NCBI RefSeq assembly: GCF_025642155.1
Contig: NZ_CP106798.1
Span: forward strand, 4,464,001 to 4,528,000
Direction of reading: 5' to 3'
From: Streptomyces sp. HUAS 15-9
GTDB lineage: Bacteria; Actinomycetota; Actinomycetes; Streptomycetales; Streptomycetaceae
DNA length: 64,000 nucleotides
Shown here: piece after piece, positions 52,383 to 62,206 of the stretch
Numbering within the stretch: the stretch's first letter is position 1
Layout of the letters: each line of letters begins with the position of its first letter
Notes under the pieces: generated by a model
The model's input: the letters and a program-made list of their open reading frames with translations, nothing else
Database searches by the model: none
Told to the model about the DNA's origin: nothing
Program-made: the position numbers and the translations under genes

Positions 52383-52425
52383 CTCCCCCAAGCTATCGGC
52401 TTTGCTCGAACAGGGGGGACCCCCA
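52383..52425. repeat. dispersed CTCCCCC...GGGGGGACCC repeat, copy C
   Basis: CTCCCCCA (52383-52390) and AGGGGGGACCCCCA (about 52412-52425) flank a hairpin with GGCTTTGCTCGAA, in the 215-nt gap between divergent genes. Confidence 0.65.
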
Positions 52426-52514
52426 AGTTACGCTGCTGTGAGGCACCCCGGCAGTGCTTTCGTGTGACGATCGTAGGCCCGTGTGGACGGCTCGAATGCC
52501 AGGACGGTGGTAGT

Positions 52515-53315
52515 GTGCGCGCCTCGCTGATCCAGATCGCCGTAGATGAGGGCGAATCAGTCGAATTCCGTAGGCGGCGGGTGGCCGCGCTGGTACGGGA
52601 CCAGGCCGATTCCGATCTCGTCGTGCTGCCCGAGCTGTGGACGACGGGTGCCTTCGCGTACGAGGAGTTCGGCCGCGAGGCCGAGCCGCTCGAAGGCGCG
52701 ACGTACGAAGTCATGGCGAAGGCCGCGAGCGAGGCGGGTGTCTGGCTGCACGCGGGCTCGATCCCGGAGCGCGACCCCGACGGCCCCCTCTACAACACGT
52801 CCCTGGTCTTCTCCCCCTCAGGTGATCTGGTCGCGGCCTACCGCAAGATCCACCGCTTCGGCTTCGACAAGGGCGAGGCCGTCCTGATGGGCGCGGGGCA
52901 GGATCTGGTGACGGTGCGTCTGCCCGGGACCACCCTTGGCGTGGCGACCTGTTACGACCTCCGTTTCCCCGAGCTCTTCCGCGGACTGGTCGACGCCGGT
53001 GCCGAGACACTGGTGATCCCGGCGGGCTGGCCCGAGCGCCGGCGTGCGCACTGGACGCTGCTGGCCAAGGCGCGGGCGGTCGAGAACCAGGCGTTCGTGC
53101 TTGCCTGTGGAACGTCCGGGACCAACGGGCGGGTTCCGCAGGCGGGTCACTCGATCGTTGTCGATCCCTGGGGCGACGTGGTGGCGGAGGCGGGAGCCGG
53201 GGAGCAGGTGCTCACCGTGGAGTTCGACCCCGGAAGGGTGGCGACGATCCGGGAGCAGTTCCCGGCGCTGAAGGACCGCGTCCTGGGACTGGCACCGCCG
53301 CGCCGCGGCCTCTAG
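52515..53315 (+). CDS. nitrilase-superfamily amidohydrolase
   Basis: A 266-residue carbon-nitrogen hydrolase. The catalytic triad is visible: Glu in VVLPELW, Lys in YRKIHRFGFDKGE, Cys in VATCYDLRFPELFR. RENQAF-like (RAVENQAFVLAC) and GHSIVVDPWG support the omega-amidase/NIT2-like branch. GTG 52515 is the only start preserving ASLIQIAVDEGES at the N-terminus. Diverges from the mycothiol-dependent enzyme. Confidence 0.92.
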   Translation: MRASLIQIAVDEGESVEFRRRRVAALVRDQADSDLVVLPELWTTGAFAYEEFGREAEPLEGATYEVMAKAASEAGVWLHAGSIPERDPDGPLYNTSLVFSPSGDLVAAYRKIHRFGFDKGEAVLMGAGQDLVTVRLPGTTLGVATCYDLRFPELFRGLVDAGAETLVIPAGWPERRRAHWTLLAKARAVENQAFVLACGTSGTNGRVPQAGHSIVVDPWGDVVAEAGAGEQVLTVEFDPGRVATIREQFPALKDRVLGLAPPRRGL

Positions 53316-53355
53316 GCGGCGGCCCTACGCACCACCCACCCACCCGGCAACGGCC

Positions 53356-56037
53356 CTACGTCTCGTCCCACCCGGCAGGCAGCGGCTGCTCCGCCCAGAT
53401 GACCTTGCCTTCGGTCGTGTAGCGGGTGCCCCAGCGCTCGGCGAACTGGGCCACCAGGAACAGGCCGCGTCCGTCCTCGTCCGTGGCGGACGCGCGGCGC
53501 AGATGCGGGGCGGTGCTGCTGCCGTCGGCGACCTCGCAGGTCAGGGAGCGGTCGCGGACCAGACGGACGCGGATGGGCCCGTCGGCGTGCCGGATGGCGT
53601 TGGTGACCAGTTCGCTGAGGATCAGTTCGGTCGTGAAGGCGGATTCCGCAAGGCCCCAGGCCTCCAGCGTCCGGGCGGCCGAGGCACGGACCCGGCCGAC
53701 GGCCGACGGGTCGGACGGCACGTCCCAGGCCGCCGCGCTGTCGGCGGCGAGCATCCGCGTACGGGCCACGACCAGGGCCACGTCGTCGCGCGGCCGCTCG
53801 GGCACCATGGCCTTCAGCACCTCCCGGCAGGTCGCCTCTGGCGTCCGGCCGGGCCGGGACAGCGTCTGCCGCAGCAGTTCAAGACCCTCGTCGATGTCAC
53901 GGTTGTGGTCCTCGACCAGCCCGTCCGTGTACAGCACCAGCGCGCTGCCCTCGGGAAGCTTCAGCCCGGTCATCTCGAAGGGGAGGCGGTTGCCCAGGCC
54001 CAGCGGAGGCCCGCCGGGGACGTCGAGGAACTCCACGCTCCCGTCGGGACTGACGACGGCGGGCTGGAGATGCCCGGCGCGGGACAGGACGCACTGGCCG
54101 GAGCCGGGGTCGTAGACGGCGTACAGACAGGTGGCTCCGGTGACCGGCGGGCCCTCGACGCCGACGGTCCCGTCCTCGTCCTGGTCGATACGGGTCACCA
54201 GCTCGTCCAGGTGCCACAGGAGCTCGTCGGGCGGGACGTCCAGGGTGGAGAAGTTGTGCACCGCGGTCCGCAGCCGGCCCATCGTGGCCGCCGCGTGCAG
54301 ACCGTGGCCGACGACGTCCCCGACGACCAGCGCCACCCGGGCACCGGGCAGCGGGATGACGTCGAACCAGTCCCCGCCGACGCCGCCCTGGGAGGCCTGC
54401 GCGGGCAGATAGCCGTAGGCCACGTCAAGGGCGCTCTGGTCGGGCAGGGCCCGGGGCAGCAGGCTGCGCTGCAGCGTGACGGCCATCGCGTGCTCGCGCG
54501 TGTAGCGGCGGGCGTTGTCGATGCTGACGGCGGCGCGCGCCACCAGCTCCTCGGCGAGGGAGACGTCGTCCTGCTCGAAGGACTTGCGCGGGCCGGAGCG
54601 CCAGAAGGTGGCCACGCCCATGATGACGCCCCGGGCGCGCAGCGGAGCGGCGATCATCGAGTGGATCCCGAACTCCACGACCCTGCGGGCCCGCTCCGGG
54701 TCCTGCGCCTGCCACCCGGAGAACGCGGCCAGATCCGCCTCCAGCACGGCCACGCCGGTGCCGAAGCCGTTGGCCTGCGGGGTGGCCGGCACGAAGCGGA
54801 TCAGCTGGCCGAGGCTGTAGAGCGGGCTGCCCTCCCGCACACCGCGGAAGGCGACGCGCCGCATGTCCGGGGAGCCGTCCCCGGGCTCCCCGCCGCGCAG
54901 GACGGGATCGGCCAGGTCGATGGTGACGAAGTCGGCGAACCGGGGTACCGCGACGTCCGCCAGTTCCTGGGCGGTGCGGGTCATGTCGAGGCGGGTGCCG
55001 ACCTCCAGCCCGGCGTCGTACAGCAGTTTGAGGCGCTCCTGGGCCTGGTCCGCCCGCCCGCTGAGGGCCTGCAGCTCGGTGGTGTCCCGCAGGGTCACGA
55101 CGCTGCCAGGCGGTCCGCCCTCACGGTCGGTCGGCCGCTGGTTGACGGCCAGCAACCGGCCGCGCGCCAGGTGGACCTCGTCGGTGGCGTCCCGCCCGGA
55201 GGCGAACAGCCGGGCCATGTCGCCGCCGACGTCCAGGTCCAGGGCCGGGCGTCCCTCCGCGTCCGCGGGCAGCCCGAGCAGCCTGCGCGCCTCGTCGTTG
55301 GCCAGCGCCAGCCTGCCCTCGCCGTCCATGATCAGCACGCCCTCCCGCACGGAGTGCAGGACGGCGTCGTGATGCTCGTACATCCGGGTCATCTCGGCGG
55401 GCTCCAGACCGTGCGTCTGGTTCCGGAGCCGCCTGCTGACCAGGGCGGTGCCTGCGGTGGCGACGGCGAAGGCCACGGCCGCCGCGCCGATGAACACGGG
55501 CAGCTGACGTGCGACGACCCCCGTCACGGCGGAGAGCCTGACCCCGGCGGCGACGAGGCCGACGATCTTGCCGTGCGCGTCCTTCACGGGGACGACGGCG
55601 CGCACCGAGGGGCCCAGCGTGCCCGTGTAGGTCTCCCGGACGGTGCCGCCCTTGGCGGCGGGGCCGATCGTGCCGATGTAGTGCTTGCCGATCTGACCGG
55701 GGTCGGGGTGCGTGTAGCGGATGCCGTTCTTGCTCATGGCCACGACAAAGTCGACGCCGGATTCCTTCCGTACCGCCTCGGCGCGCGGTTCCAGCACCGC
55801 GCTCGGGTCCGGACCCTGCATCGCCGCGGCGATGCCCGGCGAGTGCGCGAAGGTCTGGGCCACCGCGAGCGCGCGGTTACGGGCCTCTCGTCCGCTGTCG
55901 GACCGCACCTGAAGCAGGACGGCGGCCACCGCGGCGACGACGAGGAGCACCACGATCGCCGCCTGAAGGACGAAGACCTGCTGGGCGACGGTGCGTGCGC
56001 TCAGCACCGAACGCAGGCGGCCGGGAAATCCCGCCAT
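53356..56037 (-). CDS. multidomain sensor PP2C (SpoIIE) phosphatase with kinase-like ATPase domain
   Basis: An 893-residue membrane sensor. Order: TM1 (about 20-42), an extracytoplasmic single-Cache domain (about 45-170, with GKHYIGTIGP and VPVKDAHGKIVGLVAAGV), TM2 (about 175-200), PAS (about 215-330), GAF (about 335-510), SpoIIE/PP2C phosphatase (GDWFDVIPLPGARVALVVGDVVGHG, then LVLYTDGLVEDHNR) and a C-terminal HATPase_c anti-sigma-factor-type domain (LILSELVTNAIRHADGPI, DEDGRGLFLVAQFAERWG). It combines both activities of a partner-switching module in one chain and probably controls an anti-sigma antagonist. ATG 56037. Confidence 0.93.
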   Translation of the reverse strand: MAGFPGRLRSVLSARTVAQQVFVLQAAIVVLLVVAAVAAVLLQVRSDSGREARNRALAVAQTFAHSPGIAAAMQGPDPSAVLEPRAEAVRKESGVDFVVAMSKNGIRYTHPDPGQIGKHYIGTIGPAAKGGTVRETYTGTLGPSVRAVVPVKDAHGKIVGLVAAGVRLSAVTGVVARQLPVFIGAAAVAFAVATAGTALVSRRLRNQTHGLEPAEMTRMYEHHDAVLHSVREGVLIMDGEGRLALANDEARRLLGLPADAEGRPALDLDVGGDMARLFASGRDATDEVHLARGRLLAVNQRPTDREGGPPGSVVTLRDTTELQALSGRADQAQERLKLLYDAGLEVGTRLDMTRTAQELADVAVPRFADFVTIDLADPVLRGGEPGDGSPDMRRVAFRGVREGSPLYSLGQLIRFVPATPQANGFGTGVAVLEADLAAFSGWQAQDPERARRVVEFGIHSMIAAPLRARGVIMGVATFWRSGPRKSFEQDDVSLAEELVARAAVSIDNARRYTREHAMAVTLQRSLLPRALPDQSALDVAYGYLPAQASQGGVGGDWFDVIPLPGARVALVVGDVVGHGLHAAATMGRLRTAVHNFSTLDVPPDELLWHLDELVTRIDQDEDGTVGVEGPPVTGATCLYAVYDPGSGQCVLSRAGHLQPAVVSPDGSVEFLDVPGGPPLGLGNRLPFEMTGLKLPEGSALVLYTDGLVEDHNRDIDEGLELLRQTLSRPGRTPEATCREVLKAMVPERPRDDVALVVARTRMLAADSAAAWDVPSDPSAVGRVRASAARTLEAWGLAESAFTTELILSELVTNAIRHADGPIRVRLVRDRSLTCEVADGSSTAPHLRRASATDEDGRGLFLVAQFAERWGTRYTTEGKVIWAEQPLPAGWDET

Positions 56038-56080
56038 GCCTCTTTTCTAACACCGTTCCGCGGGCCGGACACGGCGGCCG

Positions 56081-56200
56081 TCAGTCCGCCGAGCGCTCCT
56101 TCTCGGCGAGGTGGATCACGCAGACCGCCACCGCGATCAGCAGCGCCGGGTCCGCGTCGTCCCGTACCACGTCGACGTCGTACGTCTCCCGGACGTGCAG
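56081..56200 (-). pseudogene. LURP-one-related protein, C-terminal remnant
   Basis: The minus strand encodes VRETYDVDVVRDDADPA then LLIAVAVCVIHLAEKER and a stop, the C-terminal strand and hydrophobic helix of LURP-one-related (YxjI-like) proteins. An in-frame stop lies immediately upstream at the junction, and about three quarters of the usual ~165 residues is missing. There is no start codon. Confidence 0.75.
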
Positions 56201-56534
56201 TCACGGTGGGCGCCGAGGGCCTGGCCTGGGGCGGTGACGGCAAGGACACGATCTACGCGAGCTGCCGCGACAACATCGTGCAGGGCGGCAAGGGCGACGA
56301 CGAGCTGCACGGCGGCGCCGGGCCCAGGACCTGTCCGGAGACGACGGCAACGACAAGCTCTACGGCGGAACCGGCGACGACGCCCTGTACGGCGGCAAGG
56401 GCAACGATGTCCTGTACGGGAACAGCGGGAACGACAAGCTCTACGGCAACAGCGGCAACGACAAGCTGTACGGCGGCCCCGGCCGGGACACGCTGTCCGG
56501 CGGGCCCGGCAGGAGCGTGGTCCACCAGGACTGA
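56201..56534 (+). pseudogene. RTX calcium-binding repeat protein, C-terminal remnant
   Basis: Glycine-rich nonapeptides: GGKGDDELHGGAG in one frame, then after a frame change near 56318-56330, GNDKLYGGTGDDALYGG, GKGNDVLYGN and two SGNDKLYG units to the stop at 56532-56534. This is the beta-roll signature of secreted calcium-binding proteins. The signal peptide and N-terminus are absent, and the frame shift removes any intact product. Confidence 0.78.
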
Positions 56535-56603
56535 CGAGGCCTGGGCGGGGGCTGGGTGCGGACGGATGTCACGGCGTGCCGCGCGAATGGCACCCTAGGA
56601 CGC

Positions 56604-58451
56604 ATGACCGATTCCGCACCCCGTCGCGCCCGTGTCCGTGCCCCCGAACTGATCGGCAAGGGCGGCTGGCTGAACACGGGAGACAGGCAGTACACCCTCG
56701 CCGACCTGCGAGGACGCATCGTCGTCCTGGATTTCTGGACATTTTGCTGCATCAACTGCCTGCACGTCCTCGACGAACTGCGCGAGCTCGAGGAGAAGCA
56801 CCGGGACACGGTCGTGATCATCGGCGTGCACTCACCGAAGTTCGTGCACGAGGCCGAGCACCAGGCGGTCGTGGACGCCGTGGAGCGGTACGGCGTCGAG
56901 CATCCGGTGCTCGACGACCCCGAGCTCGCCACCTGGAAGCAGTACGCCGTGCGCGCCTGGCCGACACTCGTCGTGATCGACCCCGAGGGGTACGTCGTCG
57001 CGCAGCACGCCGGTGAGGGGCATGCGCACGCCGTCGAGCGGCTGGTGGAGGAGCTGGAGGCCGAGCACGGGGCGAAGGGGACGCTGCGGCGCGGGGACGG
57101 GCCGTACGTGGCGCCGGAGCCGGAGCCGACCGTGCTGCGCTTCCCCGGCAAGGCGCTGCTGCTGCCGTCCGGGAACTTCCTGGTCAGCGACACCACCCGG
57201 CATCAGCTGGTGGAGCTGGAATCGGACGGGGAGACGGTCGCGCGGCGGATCGGCTCCGGCGCGCGGGGCTTCGCGGACGGTACGGCGCAGACGGCCTCCT
57301 TCAGCGAGCCGCAGGGCCTCGCCCTCTTCGAGGACGGGGCGTCCGTGGTCGTCGCGGACACCGTCAACCACGCGCTGCGGCGACTGGACCTCGGCACGGG
57401 CGAGGTGAGCACGCTCGCGGGCACCGGCCGGCAGTGGTGGCAGGGGTCGCCGACCTCGGGACCGGCCCGCGAGATCGACCTCTCCTCCCCCTGGGACGTG
57501 GCCGTCTTCGGCGGCAGGGTGTGGATCGCCATGGCCGGTGTGCACCAGCTGTGGGCGTACGACCCGGTCGAGGGCACCGTCGCCGTGGCCGCGGGGACCA
57601 CCAACGAGGGGCTGGTCGACGGGCCGGCCGCGGAGGCCTGGTTCGCCCAGCCCTCCGGTCTCGCGGCGAGTGCCGACCGGGTCTGGCTGGCCGACTCCGA
57701 GACCTCCGCGCTGCGCTGGGTGGACCTCGACGGCCGGGTCCACACCGCCGTCGGCACGGGGCTGTTCGACTTCGGCCACCGTGACGGTGCCGCCGAACAG
57801 GCGCTGCTCCAGCATCCGTTGGGGGTGACGGCGCTGCCCGACGGTTCCGTGGCCGTCGCCGACACCTACAACCACGCCCTGCGCCGCTACGACCCCGCGA
57901 CCGGCGAAGTGACCACCCTGGCCACCGACTTGAGGGAGCCGAGCGATGCCGTCCTCGTCGGCGACGACATCGTGGTCGTCGAGTCGGCCCGCCACCGCCT
58001 GACCAGGCTGCGGCTCCCGGAGGAGGCGGTCCGGGTGGCGGCCGTCGCCCACCGCACGCAGCGCGCGGCGACCGAAGTCGCCCCGGGGCGGCTGCGGTTG
58101 GACGTGATCTTCCAGGCCCCGGCCGGCCAGAAGCTGGACACCCGGTACGGCCCCTCGACCCGTCTCCTGGTCTCCGCCACCCCGCCCGAACTGCTGCTGA
58201 AGGGCGAGGGCGCGGACACCGACCTGTCCCGCACCCTGGAGCTCGATCCGGCGGTGGCGGAGGGCGTCCTGCACGTCTCGGCGATGGCGGCGTCGTGCGA
58301 CGACGACCCTGCCAACGAGTACCCCGCCTGCCATGTCCACCAGCAGGACTGGGGCGTACCGGTCCGCCTCACCGAGGGCGGTGCGGACCGCCTTCCCCTG
58401 GTCCTCGCGGGAATGGACGACGCGGGGACGGACGACGCTCAGATGCCGTAG
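56604..58451 (+). CDS. thioredoxin-like/NHL-repeat protein (NHLRC2 type)
   Basis: A 615-residue protein. The N-terminal thioredoxin-like domain (about 10-150) carries WTFCCINCLHVLDEL with a CxxC pair (CINC) as in NHLRC2. A six-bladed NHL propeller (about 170-480, e.g. FSEPQGLALFEDGASVVVADTVNHALRRLDL) and a C-terminal beta domain follow. It likely acts in redox handling or as a scaffold; activity unproven. ATG 56604; the CACCCT 7 nt upstream is a weak leaderless -10. The stop overlaps the convergent DUF6458 gene by 13 nt. Confidence 0.9.
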   Translation: MTDSAPRRARVRAPELIGKGGWLNTGDRQYTLADLRGRIVVLDFWTFCCINCLHVLDELRELEEKHRDTVVIIGVHSPKFVHEAEHQAVVDAVERYGVEHPVLDDPELATWKQYAVRAWPTLVVIDPEGYVVAQHAGEGHAHAVERLVEELEAEHGAKGTLRRGDGPYVAPEPEPTVLRFPGKALLLPSGNFLVSDTTRHQLVELESDGETVARRIGSGARGFADGTAQTASFSEPQGLALFEDGASVVVADTVNHALRRLDLGTGEVSTLAGTGRQWWQGSPTSGPAREIDLSSPWDVAVFGGRVWIAMAGVHQLWAYDPVEGTVAVAAGTTNEGLVDGPAAEAWFAQPSGLAASADRVWLADSETSALRWVDLDGRVHTAVGTGLFDFGHRDGAAEQALLQHPLGVTALPDGSVAVADTYNHALRRYDPATGEVTTLATDLREPSDAVLVGDDIVVVESARHRLTRLRLPEEAVRVAAVAHRTQRAATEVAPGRLRLDVIFQAPAGQKLDTRYGPSTRLLVSATPPELLLKGEGADTDLSRTLELDPAVAEGVLHVSAMAASCDDDPANEYPACHVHQQDWGVPVRLTEGGADRLPLVLAGMDDAGTDDAQMP

Positions 58452-58687
58452 CCGTCGCCGTAGCCGTCACGGTGGTGGTGCCGCTCCTCCTCGACGAGCG
58501 TCGTCGGGGGCGGCACCACGACCCTCCTGCGCCGGGCGATGCTGGTGAACGTGGTGACCCCGATCAGTCCGACGGCCATCAGGATGAGTCCGACCAGGTC
58601 GAGGTTGACCCCCTTCATGTGCCAGTCGGTCGCGAACGTGAGGATCGCGCCCGCGGCGATGAGGATGATGCATCCGCCGAGGCCCAT
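58439..58687 (-). CDS. DUF6458 small membrane protein
   Basis: An 82-residue protein with two membrane helices (MGLGGCIILIAAGAILTFAT and LDLVGLILMAVGLIGVTTF) and a basic, His/Tyr/Gly-rich cytoplasmic tail, matching the DUF6458 family. GGAGGAG lies just before ATG 58687. Function unknown. Confidence 0.85.
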   Translation of the reverse strand: MGLGGCIILIAAGAILTFATDWHMKGVNLDLVGLILMAVGLIGVTTFTSIARRRRVVVPPPTTLVEEERHHHRDGYGDGYGI

Positions 58688-58777
58688 GGGTGTCTCCTCC
58701 CCTTGTGATCCGGTGGTTCCGGTCGGGGGTCGGGTACCCGGGACCCCGGTGCTCATGCCCGGGGGTGCGGGGCCTGC

Positions 58778-60076
58778 CTACTGCTCCAGGAACGCCACCA
58801 GCGCGTTCGCCAGCAGGAACGGGTCGTCCGCGCCGCACAGTTCGCGGGCGCTGTGCATCGACAGGATCGCCGCGCCGATGTCGACGGTTCGGATGCCGTG
58901 GCGGGCCGCGGTGATCGGGCCGATGGTGGTGCCGCAGGGCATGGCGTTGTGGGAGACGAACGTCTGGAAGGGGACGCCCGCCCGCTCGCAGGCGGCGGCG
59001 AAGACCGCGCGGCCCGAACCGTCCGTGGCGTAGCGGTTGTTGACGTTCACCTTCAGGATCGGCCCGCCGTTGACCCGCGGGTGGTGCGTCGGGTCGTGCC
59101 GCTCCGCGTAGTTGGGGTGGACCGCGTGGCCCGTGTCGGAGGACAGACAGACGGTGCCGGCGAAGGAGCGGGCCCGGTCCTCGTACGACCCGCCGCGCGC
59201 GAACACCGAACGCTCCAGCACGCTGCCCAGCAGCGGTCCGTCCGCGCCGGTGTCCGACTGCGAGCCGTTCTCCTCGTGGTCGAAGGCGGCCAGCACGGGG
59301 ATGTGGGGGAGTGCCTGCTCGGAGCAGGCCACGGCCGCCAGGGCCGCCGCGCCCGCGTGCACCGACAGGAGGTTGTCCATCCGGGGTCCGGCGACCAGCT
59401 CCTTGTCGCGGCCCAGATAGGCGGGCGGCTCCACGGAGTGCGTCATCAGATCCCAGCCGGCCACGTCGCCCGCGGGCAGCCCGCACTCCTCTTCGAGGAA
59501 GGCGATCAGGTCGCCGTCGCGCACATCGTGGCTCAGGCCCCAGACCGGCTGCAGATGCCGCTGCTTGTCGAGCTTGAGCCCCTCGGACGACACCGACCGG
59601 TCGAGGTGGATTGCCAGCTGCGGTACCCGCAGCAGGGGCCGGTCCACGTTCACCAGGCGGGTCGAGCCGTCCCGCAGGGTCAGTCGCCCGGCCAGGCCCA
59701 GGTCACGGTCGAGCCAGGAGTTGAGCAGGGGTCCGCCGTAGATCTCCACGGCGACCTGGCGCCAGCCGTGCGCCCCGCTGTCCGGCTGCGGCTTGATCCG
59801 CAGGTTCGGTGAGTCGGTGTGCGCGCCGACGATCCGGAACGGCGTGTGGGGCGCGGCGCCCTCGGGGACGTACCAGGCCACGATCGCGCCGCCGCGCAGC
59901 ACGAACCTGCCGCCGCTCGTCCCGTCCCACGCGTCCGTCTCCGCGACCTGCCGGAAGCCGGCCTTCTCCAGCCGCTCGGCGGTGTTCGCCACGGCGTGGT
60001 ACGGCGACGGGCTCGCCGCGAGGAAGGACATGAGGTCATCGGTGTGGCCGCGGTCGAAGCGGGCTGGTTCGCTCAT
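58778..60076 (-). CDS. apeB: M18 family aminopeptidase
   Basis: A 432-residue zinc aminopeptidase of the M18 (aspartyl/leucyl) family. Metal and catalytic segments: VGAHTDSPNLRIKP, GPRMDNLLS, AAFDHEENGSQS, DTGHAVHPNY and a C-terminal HSARELCG. Cytoplasmic, dodecameric in known members; removes N-terminal residues from peptides. ATG 60076 has AAGGTGA upstream; the longer frame to 60133 includes the terminator hairpin and is not used. Confidence 0.93.
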   Translation of the reverse strand: MSEPARFDRGHTDDLMSFLAASPSPYHAVANTAERLEKAGFRQVAETDAWDGTSGGRFVLRGGAIVAWYVPEGAAPHTPFRIVGAHTDSPNLRIKPQPDSGAHGWRQVAVEIYGGPLLNSWLDRDLGLAGRLTLRDGSTRLVNVDRPLLRVPQLAIHLDRSVSSEGLKLDKQRHLQPVWGLSHDVRDGDLIAFLEEECGLPAGDVAGWDLMTHSVEPPAYLGRDKELVAGPRMDNLLSVHAGAAALAAVACSEQALPHIPVLAAFDHEENGSQSDTGADGPLLGSVLERSVFARGGSYEDRARSFAGTVCLSSDTGHAVHPNYAERHDPTHHPRVNGGPILKVNVNNRYATDGSGRAVFAAACERAGVPFQTFVSHNAMPCGTTIGPITAARHGIRTVDIGAAILSMHSARELCGADDPFLLANALVAFLEQ

Positions 60077-60100
60077 GGGGTTCACCTTAACGACGGGCGA

Positions 60101-60131
60101 GGGCCCGTTCCCCCTTACCGGGAACGGGCCC
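60101..60131 (-). terminator. terminator after acyl-CoA dehydrogenase
   Basis: Perfect 12-bp stem (GGGCCCGTTCCC and complement) with a 7-nt loop, 33 nt past the acyl-CoA dehydrogenase stop. Confidence 0.85.
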
Positions 60132-60163
60132 ACACAGGAAACCTGTGGCAGAGGCTGCCGGAA

Positions 60164-62005
60164 CTAGAAGGCGGCCTCGTCCAGCTCCATGAGGTCCAGG
60201 TCGACGCCCTCGGACACCTTGCGGGCCAGGGTGACGCCGGGCAGGACGTTGGCCGCGAAGAACTTCGCCGCCGCGATCTTGCCGGTGTAGAAGGCCACAT
60301 CCTTGGAAGACACAGCCTTGGCGGAGGCCGTCTCCAGCTTCTCGGCGGCGACCGCGGCGCCCTTCAGCAGCAGGTAGCCGACGACCACGTCACCGGAGGC
60401 CAGCAGCAGGCGGGTGGTGTTCAGGCCCACCTTGTAGATGTTCTTGACGTCCTGCTCGGTGGCCGCGAGGTCGGTCAGCATCAGGCCGACGATGGCCTCC
60501 AGCTCCACGGCGGCCTTGGCCAGGTGCTCGCGGGCGCCCGCCAGCTCCTCGCCGCCGGTGCCGAGCGCCAGGAACTTCTTGATGTCCTCGGCGAGGGAGT
60601 TCAGCGCGGCGCCCTGGTTGCGGACGATCTTCCGGAAGAAGTAGTCCTGGCCCTGGATCGCGGTCGTGCCCTCGTAGAGGGTGTCGATCTTGGCGTCGCG
60701 GATGTACTGCTCGATCGGGTACTCCTGCAGGAAGCCGGAGCCGCCGAAGGTCTGCAGCGACTGGGCGAGCTGCTCGTAGCCCTTCTCGGAGCCGTAGCCC
60801 TTGACGATCGGCAGGAGCAGGTCGTTGAGCGCGTGCTCGGACTTCGTGTCCTCGCCGTTCGCCTCCTTGACCGCGATGGCGTCCTGGACGGAGGCGGTGT
60901 AGAGGACGAGGGCGCGCATGCCCTCCGCGTACGCCTTCTGCGTCATCAGCGAGCGGCGCACGTCGGGGTGGTGCGTGATGGTGACCTTGGGCGCGGCCTT
61001 GTCCATGAAGTTGGCCAGGTCAGGACCCTGGACGCGCTCCTTGGCGTACTCGAGGGCGTTGAGGTAGCCGGTGGACAGCGTGGAGATCGCCTTCGTGCCG
61101 ACCATCATGCGGGCGAACTCGATGATGCGGAACATCTGGCGGATGCCGTCGTGCTTGTCGCCGATCAGCCAGCCCTTGGCCGGGTGGCGGTCGCCGAAGG
61201 TCATCTCGCAGGTGTTGGAGGCCTTCAGGCCCATCTTGTGCTCGACGTTGGTGGCATAGGCGCCGTTGCGCTCGCCCAGCTCGCCGGTCTCGAAGTCGAA
61301 CAGGTACTTCGGGACCATGAAGAGGGACAGACCCTTGGTGCCGGGGCCCGCGCCCTCGGGGCGGGCGAGGACGTAGTGGAGGATGTTCTCCTCCATGTCG
61401 TGCTCACCGGAGGTGATGAAGCGCTTGACGCCCTCGATGTGCCAGGAGCCGTCCTCCTGCTGGATCGCCTTGGTGCGGCCGGCGCCGACGTCGGAGCCCG
61501 CGTCGGGCTCGGTGAGCACCATGGTCGAACCCCAGGTCCGCTCCACGGCGATCTGCGCGATCTTCTTCTGTACGTCGTTGCCCTCGTCGTAGAGGATGCC
61601 GGCGAACGCCGGGCCGGAGGAGTACATCCACACGGCCGGGTTCGAGCCGAGGATCAGCTCCGCGTACGCCCAGATCAGGGACGGGGGAGCCGTCGTGCCG
61701 CCGATGCCCTCGGGCAGGCCCAGGCGCCAGTACTCGGAGTCCATGAAGGCCTTGTAGCTCTTCTTGAAGGACGCCGGGACGGGCGCGGTGTTGGTCTCCG
61801 GGTCGAAGACCGGCGGGTTGCGGTCCGCGTCCGTGAAGGACTCGGCCAGCTCGTTCTCCGCGAGGCGCGTCAGCTCCTCGAGGACGCTCTTGGCGGTGTC
61901 CGTGTCCATCTCACCGAACGGGCCCGTGCCGTACAGCTTGTCGCGCCCGAGTACTTCGAACAGGTTGAACTCGATGTCGCGGAGGTTCGACTTGTAGTGC
62001 CCCAT
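60164..62005 (-). CDS. long acyl-CoA dehydrogenase (FadE5-like)
   Basis: A 613-residue acyl-CoA dehydrogenase with the extended C-terminal domain of the FadE5/ACAD9-like group. FAD and substrate landmarks: [39 protein letters not shown] and the probable catalytic Glu in [14 protein letters not shown], followed by [20 protein letters not shown]. It catalyses the first beta-oxidation step on a broad range of chains in known homologues. ATG 62005 ([17 protein letters not shown]) is preceded by GGAG. An operator-like repeat lies 83 nt upstream. Confidence 0.94.
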   Translation of the reverse strand: MGHYKSNLRDIEFNLFEVLGRDKLYGTGPFGEMDTDTAKSVLEELTRLAENELAESFTDADRNPPVFDPETNTAPVPASFKKSYKAFMDSEYWRLGLPEGIGGTTAPPSLIWAYAELILGSNPAVWMYSSGPAFAGILYDEGNDVQKKIAQIAVERTWGSTMVLTEPDAGSDVGAGRTKAIQQEDGSWHIEGVKRFITSGEHDMEENILHYVLARPEGAGPGTKGLSLFMVPKYLFDFETGELGERNGAYATNVEHKMGLKASNTCEMTFGDRHPAKGWLIGDKHDGIRQMFRIIEFARMMVGTKAISTLSTGYLNALEYAKERVQGPDLANFMDKAAPKVTITHHPDVRRSLMTQKAYAEGMRALVLYTASVQDAIAVKEANGEDTKSEHALNDLLLPIVKGYGSEKGYEQLAQSLQTFGGSGFLQEYPIEQYIRDAKIDTLYEGTTAIQGQDYFFRKIVRNQGAALNSLAEDIKKFLALGTGGEELAGAREHLAKAAVELEAIVGLMLTDLAATEQDVKNIYKVGLNTTRLLLASGDVVVGYLLLKGAAVAAEKLETASAKAVSSKDVAFYTGKIAAAKFFAANVLPGVTLARKVSEGVDLDLMELDEAAF

Positions 62006-62087
62006 GGGTGACGGCTCCGTCTCGGACTCGGCGAGGCACTGTCTCCTCGCAACTGGTTCACGTACCAACAAGTAGCTAAGATGATGC

Positions 62088-62099
62088 TACCCGTCGGTA
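62088..62099. promoter_or_regulatory. candidate operator for acyl-CoA dehydrogenase
   Basis: TACCCGTCGGTA (TACC-n4-GGTA). On the minus strand it overlaps a TAGCAT -10 candidate, a fit for a TetR-type fatty-acid repressor. Confidence 0.4.
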
Positions 62100-62206
62100 A
62101 TAAGAAGCAACCCCTGCCGGTCCAAGTGTGAGAAGGGTCTACATAAGGACGCTAGGGAACGGCTCAAGAAGGCTTGACGGGCCTTCGGCGACCCCGGTGG
62201 GGTCGG

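Noticed and set aside
53503..56598. 1031-codon open frame opposite the SpoIIE phosphatase gene
   Set aside because: An antisense shadow produced by third-position GC bias; the minus strand has clear domains over the same span. Only its last part overlaps the RTX remnant.
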